Of a DNA stretch of 64,000 nt, positions 1 to 12,235 are shown one piece after another; within the stretch, counting starts at the first letter, position 1; the number at the start of each line of letters is the position of its first letter. The notes under the pieces are model-generated. The model was given only the letters and a program-made list of their open reading frames with translations. It was not told the origin of the DNA and searched no databases. The DNA comes from Ficedula albicollis (taxonomy: Eukaryota > Chordata > Aves > Passeriformes > Muscicapidae), in assembly GCF_000247815.1 (NCBI RefSeq), contig NC_021681.1, positions 12,340,567-12,404,566 on the forward strand. The letters are read 5' to 3'. The translations under genes and the position numbers were made by a program.

Positions 1-1311
1 TGCACAAATGTGCTACAAAGTAATCAGCACCAGGAAAGCCAAGAAGCTAAATGACACTTGGAAGCCTGTAATTAATATTAATCTCTTGCGTGCCAGAACA
101 AGTGATTAAGCTACTCCACCTCTTTTGCTTGATAGGTAAATCTGGCTGAATGGCAACATCCTATGACAAACACACAACTGCAGCAGCCACTGGTAGGATT
201 TAAATGTGTAGCAAGGGGTTCAGAATTTAAGAAAACCTGTGAGTAGCTTAAGAATTTAATCATCTTAAAGCCGGTTTTCATTTATAGTAGGAAAGGACAG
301 AGATTATACATTTGTTTTCTGTGAGTTGGTCCAGGTAGAAATCTAATCTCCTGTATTTCCTTTCAGTGTTTTTCCTCAAACTAAGAAAAGCAACACACAA
401 ATTTTCTGGTAAACATGGCTGGAGATGGACAATTATCCAAGTCAGTACTGTAAACCGTGTGTTCCAGACTTCCTGTTTTCAGTGAGAATGGATAAAAACA
501 ATTCATTTTCAGAGTACTTGCATTATTTTTTTGCATTGTGATATTTCCAAGTATTTTTTATCAACATCTCCATGAACTGGGAGAGCCATGGTTTTCACCA
601 TGAAGTAGTGAAAACTCCACTTTGTTTTCAGTTTTTACAAATATTTTATATTTCATATCCATTTTTTTTTCTCAAACCTTCTTAGAAATGAAATTAAGTC
701 TAATTTTGCAGTCTATAGCATGTCAGTAAATTTTTAGTTTAAATTTAAGAGGTGACTTCCTTTCAAGTATCTCCCTGCTTTCCATATTTTTATCTGTACG
801 ACTTTGCAATTACTGGAGCGATATGAACAATTTGATTCTTGAGAAAATTCTTCCCAAGGGAATTTTATTTGATGTGATATGCTCATGATGTTTGGCTAAG
901 AATAACATGAATAGGGCTTAATTTTCATATTCAAACTAGGGCTGGATTTGATCTGCTCATTTATTTTATTATTTAGTAATATTTCCTTGAGGCTTTTGCC
1001 AAGGCCTAAGATTAACTGACCATCTGTCTATTTTGCTAAAAGCAGGATCTGCTACTCATTAGTGGTAGTTAATTTTCTGGCAAAAATTCACAGAATGTGG
1101 TCTGGTGTTCTGATTTATTGAGTGACATTTATAGAAGTCTAGCAAATCCAATCAGAGAATTCAAGGATACTCAGCAGAAGAAGAGTGTAGTGAAAAATGT
1201 TCACAACTGCCACTATTCAAAAATATGGCAAGGATATGCTTCTGTGTCACACCACTTGACCAGCTTTACTCTGTATAGTTCAAACTTTTGTTAGGTATTT
1301 CCAACAGGAAG
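1..1311. other. AT-rich unique DNA, no gene seen
   Basis: No exon, RNA gene or recognisable repeat family is visible on either strand. The stretch is AT-rich with short T and A runs (for example 661-671). Reading frames are short and broken. It reads as ordinary vertebrate intergenic or intronic DNA. Confidence 0.7.
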
Positions 1312-1497
1312 GTGGAGCATCACTGGACGCAGGTCTGGAATATTTGTGCCTGCAGAGTGCACGAGGAATATGAGGAGATTTGACTCCCAGGTGTGGAGTG
1401 CATCACTGGACGCAGGTCTGGAATATTTGTGTGAAGGATCTTGTGCCTGCAGAGTGCACGAGGAATATGAAGAGATTTGACTCCCAGGTGTGGAGCA
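1312..1497. repeat. Two-copy tandem duplication, 81 and 97 bp units
   Basis: Unit 1 is 1312-1392 and unit 2 is 1393-1489; the first bases of a third unit (GTGGAGCA) follow at 1490-1497. The units differ by a 2-base insertion after GTGGAG, a 14-base insertion in the middle of unit 2, and one G/A change. The unit belongs to no repeat family I recognise. The short ORFs that overlap it on both strands have no family resemblance and the unit lengths differ by 16, so it does not look coding. Confidence 0.9.
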
Positions 1498-2275
1498 CTA
1501 TGGGCTTGCACCCATTTTTACATCATGCCACTAAGTGATAAATATGTAATAAGATATGTTGTAAAGGTGGGCTTAGAAGTAAAAGGCAAGATAATCAGCT
1601 GTTCTCAGTTTAACTTCTCAAAACCGGTAAGTTATTTAAATATTTTGGTTCCCCTGAAAAGTATCCTGAATACTTAGAGATACAAAAACCACATTCATTT
1701 CAACAGAACCCACCATTTGAATTTTAGTATTATTGCATTTTGTGCAAATTCTTAAAATCTTCTGATTTTTCTAATTTCATTTTTGTTGATGTACTTTCAG
1801 GTAAATTACTGTGTTGATGTGTGCTCAGTTAAGATTATGATATTCTGTTCAACAAAGTCCTTCACAAAGCTGCTGCCAGTAGTTTGTGTTTGATTCTTTT
1901 TTCTTTTAAGAATTTGTCTCTTTTTTGCCATTACTTTGGAGTTTAAAGTGAACTCGGTGCCAGTGCATAACAAGTGCACTTCTTGCCAGACAAAGATATG
2001 TTTACAATGACAATTCTCCTTCAGGGAAGTGAGCAAGGGTTTCCTCTGCTGTTCCTTCGTGCTACCCAGCACGTCACATTGTGATTGCTGGAGTTGCCTA
2101 TTTCTGATGAGAAAGCCTCTTTAGAGCATCTGAGGCTGTGTTGTGCTGTGGGTTGTGGTTTATATTTAAGAGTGCCTGTGTTAAATTTAGATGTAATAAG
2201 AGTCTAGAAACATCTGTGTAGCTCCACTTAGTCTTTGATCTGTTTTCTCTGTGGATTTATTTTCTGAAGAAGACG
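1498..2275. other. Unique DNA, nothing recognised
   Basis: AT-rich DNA without repeat or gene similarity that I can recognise. An 88-codon minus-strand ORF at 1806-2072 has no family features and is taken as chance. Confidence 0.65.
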
Positions 2276-2481
2276 TGATCGTGTTGGTGCTCGTTGGGCA
2301 GCTCCTTCCAGGGCTGGTCTCTGGAGCTGCCTGCGTGGCTCCTGTCAGAGCTGGCTCTGCTGGCCAGAGCCTGGGGCACTCAGCCCTGGCACCCAAGGCT
2401 CCGGTGGTCACACTGGGCAGAGAGCTGGGGCAGCCTGGGCTCAGGGCTGGGGCAGGTGTTGCCAGCTGGCACAGCAGCAGG
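2276..2481. other. GC-richer patch of unknown origin
   Basis: About 200 bp clearly richer in G and C than its surroundings, dominated by CTGG, CAGC and GGGC words and almost free of CpG. It is therefore not a CpG island. Overlapping ORFs are open in several frames on both strands, as expected when TA-containing stop codons become rare, so openness is no evidence of coding. It could be an eroded repeat or decayed exon; I cannot assign it. Confidence 0.45.
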
Positions 2482-3210
2482 TATATCCTAATACTGCAAA
2501 TCTGGGGAAAGAATTTCCCCATGGGACAACTACTGTGCATTGGCAGTGGCTTTTGATGTGTTATCTTCGTGCTTTGCTAATATTCATATTAGGCTTGTTG
2601 TGTTTTCCTGTGCCCAAAATGGAATCAGAAGCACTCTGAGTACCTTTTCTAGCATTTGGACAGTTGTCTGAGCCTTTCTATACACACTGCAGGGGAACAT
2701 CATGGAAAATAACCAAAACCATGCTAAGGTAGCTGTGTTGCCTTTTGGTGCTGTGTGGTCATAACAGCTTGCTCAGGAATCTCTGCCATGTTTCTGTGCT
2801 GCATTGTGTGCTTGGTCCATGGTCTCAGTTTGTCAGAAAGTCATAAAGCATCTTAGTTTTGTCAATAATTTTACAATGCTTATTGGCAGCAGAAGAGATT
2901 GGTATGCAATTAAATTTTATTCCAAACTCGGTTATATAATTATGTGTAAAAATGAAAAATCAAAGCACGTCATCAAAAAAGCCAATATAATCAGGAAATT
3001 GAATTTAAATATTTACATGTCTGATGGAAAAGCAGCCATTCTGCATCATTATATCAGAATATCCTAGTCTTGATAGTGAAAGTGGAACTGAACTTCTGCA
3101 ATGCACATGCTGTCGACTAAAAAGGTTTCTGCATTTGAGAAGTTCGTTAAATGGTATATAAAAATTCCAAAACCTGCATGCACTTGAGTGTGTGCAATGT
3201 ACTTCCATGT
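2482..3210. other. Unique DNA, nothing recognised
   Basis: AT-rich sequence with no repeat family, RNA gene or convincing exon visible. Confidence 0.6.
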
Positions 3211-3279
3211 CAAAAAAAGAAAACAAAAAGAAACTCAGGAAAAACCCACCAAAAAACTAAAAGAAAAAACCCCAAAAGA
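3211..3279. repeat. A-rich low-complexity tract
   Basis: Runs of 3-7 A separated by C, G or single T residues. Two overlapping plus-strand ORFs cross it and owe their lysine-rich stretches to the tract. No retroposed body is recognised immediately upstream. Confidence 0.8.
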
Positions 3280-3397
3280 TTGCAGAAGCTCAGTTTCACT
3301 TCCAATATTTACTGCTACCTGTATTCTGAAGTGTTTTCTCATAGAATTAGCAGCATGGAGGAATGCTATTTATCAAAGCAGGTTATTTCTGCTGCTC

Positions 3398-3420
3398 AAA
3401 TATATATTATATATATATTT
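3398..3420. repeat. Short TA-rich microsatellite
   Basis: Imperfect TA repeats ending in ATATATATTT; 23 bases long. Confidence 0.8.
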
Positions 3421-6400
3421 ATCAAAGTTTAACATTTTAATTCAAAATTAATGATTTAATTCAAGATTAGTGATTCATTCAAATGAAAGAACAGCAAAGC
3501 AATTATCCCTTCCCTCCCACCATCAACTTGAGCTTTTCAGAGGTGTTGCAGAAGGAGTGTGAAATATTTTCATTTCGCTGACATTATATGGCACTTTGCA
3601 GGTGTCCTTAGACTCCAATCATCCACAAGTTTCACATGTGCTACACACTGGGAACAGTCCCTTTGAAGTTAATTGGCTTTCACCTGTTTGCCCCAGCAGA
3701 GAGTGAAACTCTGTTTACTCAATTTTAAATTAAATATAAACATATTAAAATACAAAACTGTGCTTTAACTCCTGGTAGTTCCATTATGCATGTTGTAGGC
3801 TTTCTCAATTAAAATACATCCAATTAGATGTATTTAAAGATGAAATCATCCTCTGAGGCATTGGGTATAGAAATGGATTAAAAACTAATTAAATGTAAGC
3901 CTCTTGAGACCTAAATTACTTTCCCCTCCCCCTAAAATCAGATATATGTCTAAATATGAAGAAGATATGAAGGTTAGTGATAACCTCGGGGTTCTTGGCT
4001 TTTATTTGCTCTCAGATCACCTGACATGGGCTATTCTGTTCCATCATACAAAATTTATCCTTCTATTCAGCTTTCTGGGGACTGAAAAATGACTGCAAGT
4101 CAAACACTTGTATTGTTATTAAGGTTAAATAAGCATTTTAGGTGTTTTTTCCTAAATAAAGTAAGAAAACTACGACTGAAATTTTCCAGATGAGTGGAAT
4201 CTAAGCTAAAGCATGACACTATATGCAGAATAACTCCGTCAATGAATGAAATGAAAGCATCAAAACCATAAGAAAAAGGGATTTCTTTTTCTCATGTGAT
4301 TTTGGCTGTCTGCTTGGGGGTGAGTAGAAGTTGAATTGATTGAATGATTTTACAGAGAAAACTTCATTACTTTGAGAACTAGTTTGAAATAAATTGGACA
4401 AAAATTAAATTTCTATTATGTAATGTGCCAGATCATATGAGATTTCCACTCAGTAGGAGCTGGGCATTCAATATTACCCACATCTTAGCTCAAGGGCACC
4501 TGAACTCAATTTATATCGCTTCTACTACTGGAAGAGCACACTTTTATTAAGGATCACCAATGTGTTTATACCTGGAGGATATGAATCTGTATAATTAGAA
4601 TTTAAAAGACCAAAGCATATTTTAAGTGATATTAAAAAGTGAATCTCATGCAGTGCACTATTTTGCATGGTGTAAAAGCAAGATATCACAGAGATGAGAG
4701 TGAAAAAACCTGGAATTACTTTCAAAATGAAGAGGAGATGTGTTGGATCCAGATGTTGATGCGTGAGCAGGTGTTGGAGAGGGACACAGGCAGGGTGGAG
4801 AGCAGCTGTCACAGGATCCTGCAAAGCTGCAGCTGGAGCAGCCAGTTCCAAACTGTGCTCAGCTTGGAGCCACTTGATTCTGCTATGCCTGTGCCCAAGG
4901 AAAGCAGAGTGACTCAGGAAATCACAACCAATTTATGTCCAGGAGAGGAAGCTGTGAATTTCATTGTCAGTCTGGACTTTAGACTGAAATAAAATTTATG
5001 CACAGAAATTACACTTTACATCGTGGCAGCATTTCAGATTTTTTTTTTTTAAAGGGGTAAATACTTTGCTGACATTTTAAACAGTACCTGAAATATTTCT
5101 GATCCCCATAAATCTGATCAGACGTTGCTTATTTGTGCCATAGCAATGCCAGCACTTCTCAAGCTCCTTAATGTAAGATAGTGATAAGAAAATTATCTAA
5201 GCATCATAGGAAATCTGCAAAAGGGCAGCAGCATTGGAAAGGACAGATTTGTCCCCAGGTTGCCACCACCTTTAGTGACAGCAGTGTTCCTGATGAAGGT
5301 CTTGCTTGGAAGTGAAATCCTAGCTAACACATAGCTGTTTAAATTATCTGTGAAACAAATGCATTTTAATTTATTTTTTGTACAAAATCTCTATAAAACT
5401 ATTAACTATTTTACAATGTAAATTCCTATTGCAAAACTTTTTCCATTTGTTTGTTTCTTTGGGTTTTTTTTTTTCTTGTTTATTTAGTTCTCTCTAGTGG
5501 GGAACTTGCAGTAATTCCAGTGAGATTTGCAAACCACTGATATGTTAGCCAGGAGGGAGCAGCGGTTGATAGAGCAGCACCCCTGTGCTGATGCTGGGAG
5601 GGCAGGGAATAGTTCTTTATTAAGCTAAGTAGCTTTGGAGCTGGAAATGCAGCAGTGGACATGCATCCCAGAGAGAAAACTCTGCTGGCATAGCCCTGGT
5701 TTGCAGCAAGACAGTGGGAGGGACTCAATGAAGGAGCTTGCTTTCCCTGTGAATCCCTAACAGTTCTGTCAGGTGCAACTTGGGAAGTAAAAGTATCACT
5801 GAACTGGAATTGAGGAGGAGTCATGATGTGTTTTCACTGAGACTGCCTGAGTGTTTCAGTCTAGTTGTTGGATATTGCTGTCCTCTTTCCTTATCCCTCC
5901 AAATGCTTTAGAAGGTTTGCAAGTTCTCTAGCCCTGCCCACAAGGATGAACACCAGCAAGGGACACAAATCAATACAGAAAATTCCCTCTTCCATGGGAC
6001 AGCCCTTCCCTGCAAGTTTGAGCACAGCATCACATGACTGAAGTTAATGATTGAAGTTGTCTTTAACAGATCAGAGTATGCTATATTGTGGACTTTTATG
6101 TTGTGTCAGACCTCTCAATATTTACATGTTTATTATTCTCCAATTATTATATATATTTCTCTATGCAGCTATTTATATATGTTGATGCTATCCCAAGAAG
6201 TAACAAGATGTTCAGACTATGCTTTGGGTTCTAATTTAGGGTCTTAAGGCACAAAACAAGGACATTAAATAGAGATTGTTGTTCTTGATGTGATTAAAAG
6301 TGATTGCCATTGTTACTATAGTGTGGTTTTTAATCTTTTATGTAATACTTTAAGGCAATCTGTTGAATAGAAACCATAACACTATTAATTTAGTGTAGCA

Positions 6401-7506
6401 CTAGGCCTCAGGAGCAAATGCTAAATAACATTTAGTAATGGGTTTTATAACAAATTTATGGAGCTCCTTATGTGTGCTTTTCACTCTTTTTCAATGCTAA
6501 TGTTGGAATCCATTAGCAGTGAGATGTTCTTCCTCATGATACAATAGCTAGGGCATCTGCATACACAGACTCCAAATAACTTAATCTAATGCTTGTTGGA
6601 GACAATAGGAATAATTCATGGGTGTCAAAACAAAACCAGCTTTAAATACAACACGCTGCTTTTCTGTGTTCTTGAACATGAATAATATTTTATACCTATT
6701 CTATCACTTGACACCACAGAAAAGGCCAAGGTTTGTCAGTGTGCCTAAAGTAAGGTTTGTATTGGGTGTGAGGAGCAGAGTGACACATTCCAGTTATATT
6801 TTAAGAGGTTCACTGGCAAAGTGGCCGTAGAGCATTATTCCATAAGGCAGGAAGGAAGACAATGTAATAACAGGCATGACCAATGCTCTTGAAGGCGAGA
6901 TTCAGTGGTCTCTGACTTTCTTGTCTTTCCTGATTATTCTGTAGCTGAGTGAAAGGGGTTTCTGTCTCCACTAGACATGAATTCATACTCCCAGAAATGA
7001 TGAAGCAAGTAGATATTCAAGCTTCCCCTCTGCAAATGATTCTGTGTAAGACAAATTTGTTTATAATGTTCTCAAGTCTCTGAGATCAGGAATGAAAATG
7101 TAAAATATTTAGTTTCCATATGTGTGCAATCACCAATATGTGATCAGGATTTAAAAATGAAACAAAGGGGGAAAAAAAGGTTAATACTTCAAGCTAAAAG
7201 ACAGGGCCAAAAATACTCATGGAATTGAATTTTTCAGTTGGGAGTTCAGTCAATTAATTAATTATTAAACTTGACAAAGCACTCAGCAAAACAAAATATT
7301 TTCTGCATTAGACAAACTTGTGGGCCTCCCTCATGGGATTCCTATGGTTTTTAAGATTGCTTTATGTTGGTCTGCTAAAAAATAAGACCTGCAATTATTA
7401 GAGAATTTCTTTTTCTGTAAGTCAAACATCTGTTTAACACATATATCTTTGAGACTCCTCTGTAGTGATAGATTTGACATGAGAGTGTACGGTGATGGTA
7501 TCAATA
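3421..7506. other. Long unique AT-rich stretch, no gene seen
   Basis: About 4 kb with no recognisable gene or transposon. It includes a T run at about 5040-5050, a second at about 5466-5474, and a mildly G-rich patch at 4736-4900 that gives a 117-codon plus-strand frame (4639-4992) opening with GTG. That frame has no recognisable domain. TTAATTAATTA-type AT runs occur near 7252-7264. Nothing here supports a feature call. Confidence 0.65.
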
Positions 7507-7624
7507 ATACTTCTTTTCAGAGCATAAGTTTATACTAACTTCTAATTTCCCCTGTCTAAATATGTGATACTTCTTTTCAGAGCATAAGTTTATACTAATT
7601 TCTAATTTCCCCTGTCTAAATATG
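7507..7624. repeat. Two-copy tandem duplication, 60-bp period
   Basis: Copies at 7507-7564 and 7567-7624 begin ATACTTCTTTTCAG and end TCTAAATATG. They differ by one C/T change in 58 bases. The array stops about 30 bases before a second, unrelated minisatellite, so two independent local expansions sit within 630 bp. Confidence 0.95.
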
Positions 7625-7655
7625 CATTGTTTTTTCCCATAAATTACCAGAGTTC

Positions 7656-8133
7656 TTTGTCATCTATTCTTAAATATAACCTATTAGATTATTATTTTGG
7701 TACCTGTGACAATCAAAGTGAGATGCAGCAACATTTATATTTATCTGAATTTTATTTTTCTTCTCACAGAAATATCATTATTCTATCCTCTGTGGTGAAG
7801 TTCTTAAAATGAAATAATTTTGTCATCTATTCTTAAATATAACCTATTAGATTATTATTTTGGTACCTTTGTCATCTATTCTTAAATATAACCTATTAGT
7901 TTATTATTTTGTTACTTGTGACAATCAAAGTGAGATGCAGCAACATTTATATTTATTTGAATTTTATTTTTCTTCTCACAGAAATGTCGTTATTCTATCC
8001 TGTGTGGTGAAGTTCTTAAAATGAAATAACAAAGTGAGATGCAGCAACATTTATATTTATCTGAATTTTATTTTTCTTCTCACAGAAATATCATTATTCT
8101 ATCCTCTGTGGTGAAGTTCTTAAAATGAAATAA
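7656..8133. repeat. Nested two-module minisatellite (A-B-A-A-B-B)
   Basis: Two modules alternate. Module A (49 bp, starts TTTGTCATC) is at 7656-7704, 7819-7867 and 7868-7916. Module B (113 bp, starts TGTGACAATC, ends AAATGAAATAA) is at 7705-7817 and 7917-8029, and lacks its first 9 bases at 8030-8133. A1 and A2 are identical and B1 and B3 are identical over the shared length. A3 has three changes and B2 has four. The order is therefore an A-B unit followed by a second identical unit interrupted by a diverged A-B copy. Each B module contains a pyrimidine run ending in CTTCTCACAG, which resembles a 3' splice site (AG at 7768-7769, 7980-7981 and 8084-8085). No coding frame persists through the array. 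Confidence 0.95.
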
Positions 8134-9050
8134 TTTGTGCTGAAGAAAGCAGAGAGGGGAGAAAGCTGAAATAACTTTTTATAACCTTTAAGATCCATCC
8201 CAAATGCACATCTGAGGCAGATCAAAGTTCTATATTATTTTATGGCTAGATCATCCACTTCACCGGTTTACTGTTTTAGCAAAGGTAAGGTTCTCAACCA
8301 ACAAATATTAGATCTTTAATGGATTTTTCATTTTTCAGAATTGTAGTTCAGTGACTGCACTATAAATATGCAAATATTTAATACATTAATTGTATTGGTT
8401 CATGAAAATATCAATTCCCATGAAGATTTTAGGATTTTCTAAATAATCAAAATGTTTCAAGTTTGCTAAACAATGAAATAATATTAGGTACATACATTTT
8501 TTCTGGGAAAGGGAGTTTTATTCCAGTTTTTCTGCAACATTGCCGCTCTGAGTTAGTAATTGATTCCTCAAAATTAAGTTTCACATTTACTTCCTGAAAC
8601 TATTCAGTGTCATCTGTGTAGAATATGAGCAAGAGAAAGTGGATTTCTTAAGGCACAGGAATTTTTATGAATGAGCTATACAGCACATAAGCATTGCCTA
8701 CACCCTTGTTTTTCTCCTTGCTGTGGGTATCACCAAGTTTATAGATGGAAAGAAAGGATTTTGCTTCATCCAGCCCATCATTCTGGCAGTTCACATTTAT
8801 TCTGTGAAGCAGAGTTTCTGGTTTTGCATTTTGTTTGGCACTAAAGCGTCTGTAAAGGGCTGGTCCATCTCCTCCTCCTGCGCTTGCTGCCTGGAACACT
8901 GTGGAGAGCAGCCTCCTTAGCCCTCCAGTCTGTCTCCTGACATCCCTGCAGTTTGTGGCACCTGCAAACAGACCTTTCAGCTCTGCTGTAGTAAATCAGT
9001 GTGCTCGCCAAAAACAAGCTAAAAAAAAAACAGAGAGTGAATTAAGGTTT
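8134..9050. other. Unique DNA, nothing recognised
   Basis: AT-rich DNA with no repeat family or exon recognised. Overlapping short ORFs on both strands at 8648-8920 show no domain. Confidence 0.6.
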
Positions 9051-9070
9051 ACAGTGTTGCACAGTGTTGC
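9051..9070. repeat. Two perfect copies of a 10-mer
   Basis: ACAGTGTTGC is present twice in direct succession. It is a very short tandem duplication. Confidence 0.85.
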
Positions 9071-11984
9071 CCACGGCAAAATCTGTGATTGGTAGGAGAT
9101 GCCTCTTCTTATTTGTGATTGTTTATCAGTTTCTGTGACTGTCACCACTCCAAGACAGATACAACCATTGCCATGAGCAAGACCACTTAGCAGGCTTTTG
9201 CAGCACATATAAAGTCCGTGCAGGCATTTGAATATGACTGACTTTCAGTGTTTTTTCAGAACAAGAGGAGACAGTAGCAGTGTAATGTAAGACACAGAAT
9301 TAGGCTTGGCTCAGTGACCAGAGCTCTGGATTTGCTCTCCCAGCTGAAGGGTCAGTTGCTAACATACAGAGAGCCATGCTCCTGCTCTTTTCTCCAGCAA
9401 ATCTGGAATATGTTAATGTATCACTGTTCCAACATGAGGCTTGGAGAACGCCTCCATCCCAAATATAAGCTACATGAGTGTGTCCTTTTGCCAGGCAGGA
9501 AGCTGGATCCCAAGCCTGAGAGCCTTCCAGCTGGCCTCTTGCCTTTTGTGTGACACGCAGGGGCAGTGGCCAAATGGCTGTGAATGATGAGAGTTGGAGA
9601 CTCCCCTCCTGGGGACAGAGGGGGTTCAGCTGGAGTCACATCCACACCTGTTCATGCATGGGGCTTGTTTTATACAGTCCACATCAGTGAGGTCTATAAA
9701 GAAGTGCTAAATTATTGAAACTCAGCTCATGTGGCTGAAGAGGTGGAAAACCTTTACTGTCAGTATGGAGGGAAAAGGGAAAATTTGACTCTTGGTACAA
9801 AAATGACTCAAGTGCAGGGACAAAGTATAAGCAAGTGAATGTTGTAATTGCTCTGAGTTTAACTATAACTACAAAACACCATAAAACTGATTGTTTATGT
9901 TTTCTCTTTTCTTGCATCAAGATTAATGGAAAAAGTTTAGGCACTTCTAAATCACATTACTTGCCTCAGGAAAATGAAATGGTGATAGTATGTCTTTTCA
10001 TAGTTATTTCAAACTGTTCATGTATGTGTTAGCTGATGTTGGCATAAGTAAATTGTTTCTCTGGTGTTTAATTTTCTAGATTACTTGGAATTCAGATTAA
10101 TTCTCAATTTGTCTGCTTTCTGCAGGCATATGTATCAGTGTATATCTGCAGGCATGTATATCACATTCATTTTGTCCTTGTCTCCCTGACACACTTCCAT
10201 GTGTGAAGTCACATTTAACTAATATGCTCAGATAATTTCATGTACCCCGAAGCTGTATTGATTATATTATCAGTTTTGTACTGTCATGTAGAGTAAGGCT
10301 TAGTTTCTGGATGTCTTCTTACCTCCATCTGTCAGGGATAATGCAATATACCAAGGATATGCTGTCTGATTTAGCAGAGATACTTTAACTAAGTAAAACT
10401 GTTAAGACATTCACATGACCTAATTATTTTACTGCTTTTATTCTGCTTTTCTCCTCATCCTCTGAAACACTGGCTGTGTTTCTTGGATTTGTCTTTACTA
10501 AATGCTTTAATAAAATCTTCATTTACAATATTATAAAAACACCTAATTTGGTATTTATCTGCTAATATTTCTCTAACAAAAGTGCTGTTCCCTTCCATTT
10601 TCATAGATATTGAGATTTTTGTGTGTTATTGGTAGTGATTTCTACTTTCCAAGGCTGGGTACACTTACATTGGCTATAAATGAGTAAACCTCTACAATAT
10701 GCTTGATATATTTCCTTAATTGTGTTGTATTTTCTTTGGATTGGGGTCTGAAATGAAAATTCACAGTTAAAATATGCATAGTCAGGATTATGAATGAAAA
10801 TCATGACTGCCAAGTATGAAGTGAGAAAATTTCAGAGCTGTAGTAGCAAGATTTAAAGCTTCAAAGAAAGGAGAAAGGATAGAGTGGATCAGTAACTGGA
10901 ACAAGCTTAAATGATGCATGTCAGGCATGGAAACAGAAAACCCCAGAAACAATTCTCTGAGACACCCCATGGATTGGAGAGGTGAGAATTGTTGATGAAG
11001 GATGAAGGGTTCATGGTCTCCTTAAGCCAACAGGAGCAGTAAAGCAGAGGGGGGAGTGTGGGACTGGATGTGCTCCTCTGCAGGCTTTGCAGCTTGCCTG
11101 ATGTCAGGGAGGGTTTTCCTTCACATCCCAGCTAGCACTGGCAGCCAATGGGTACCAGCTAGCACTGCATGACCTGAGGGTGCCAGTCTGACACCTGGAG
11201 CCTGCATCAGCTGCAGCCCACTGCAAGGCTTTCCTTTCTTCTGTTCTTTCTCCAATTCTTTATGTAAATGAAGTCCAGGGGACAAAACAAGGAAATGCAC
11301 CTTTCCTTCCTGGAATCAGCAAATCTCTTATATGGCAATTACTGTTACAAGATTAAGCTTTTTACTGGTTAAATATTCTCTGAAGCACTATTATTTGAAT
11401 TGTGGGAACTGTGAGCTATGTGATTAATATAATTTTTATTTTTTGACCAATGGACACATTGCCATATTTTATTTTGAGAGCAAACTTTTGACTGTGACAA
11501 TCCCAAAGTGAGGAGCCCATGTGGTGTTGAGAAGCTGTACTTTAATTGCAAGTTGGTTTTTCATTCATTTTGTTCCTGGACCTGCTGAAAAACAAAACAA
11601 AAGAAAAAAAAAAGAAAATTAAAGTGGATCCTTCCTTCAAAAAAGCCTTAAGAATATGTTCTTGTAATCATTAGTAAAAATGTAACAAATTTTTCACAGT
11701 TTAGGTCACACTGTGGCTAATGTTTGCATTCCTCAGTATATATTGCCAAACATTTTATGGCATTGGTTTAATGCGAAACGTACTACAGTTTTTCATGTGA
11801 GAATACTAATCAAATTTCCAGTCAATATTTATCATCATATTAATAAAAAATAAGATATTGTGCCACCAGAAATGTTTTGCAGTAAATGTATTGATTGTAT
11901 AATGTCTGCTACCTCTGTGGCAAAAAAAAGCCTGTTTTCCCTTTTGCCCATTATAATTGCCAACTGCACACAGTCTTCACAGTA
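9071..11984. other. Unique DNA with two mildly GC-richer patches
   Basis: No gene or transposon recognised. Somewhat GC-richer patches lie at about 9300-9650 and 11030-11225. The second contains the 13-mer CCAGCTAGCACTG twice, 27 bases apart (11128 and 11155). An A-rich tract lies at about 11585-11622. All ORFs in the stretch are short and unrecognisable. Confidence 0.6.
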
Positions 11985-12235
11985 TCCAGTCTGCTAATTA
12001 ATGGTGATACTGAAGCATGGGCATCTGATAACAAAAAATAATTTGCATAAGCTGCCTCCTAGAATGAAAGAACATCTTCCTTTGCAAATCCCCCATAAAT
12101 GAGCGTAAACTAAGAGATTGCATTTAGATCTTGAAAGCCACCTGAGGGATTCATGGGTTTTAAAACCTCAGCCATAATGTGTACTGCTATAAATGAGAGC
12201 AAAGCAATTCAAATGCATAACGGCATGGGGAGAAA
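11985..12235. promoter_or_regulatory. Candidate conserved non-coding element (unproven)
   Basis: Chosen by eye. Within 250 bp there is a homeodomain-type TAATTA (11995-12000), a perfect POU octamer in reverse (ATTTGCAT, 12041-12048), a GATAAC site near 12027, and CpGs in GAGCGTAAAC and AACGGCAT although CpG is rare around it. Such clustering is common in vertebrate developmental enhancers, but the motifs are short and arise by chance in AT-rich DNA. No conservation data are available to me. The call is a hypothesis only. Confidence 0.2.

Noticed and set aside
3640..3715. CCCTTTGAAGTTAATTGG resembles a common sauropsid repeat word (CCCATTGACTTCAATGG)
   Set aside because: Only one short imperfect word; no surrounding element can be followed.
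4639..4992. 117-codon plus-strand frame in a G-rich patch
   Set aside because: GTG start and no recognisable domain; fits chance openness in DNA with few TA-containing words.
9305..9365. tRNA-like A-box (TGGCTCAGTGACCAGAGC) suggesting a tRNA-derived SINE
   Set aside because: No acceptable B-box follows at the right distance and no SINE body or tail is seen.
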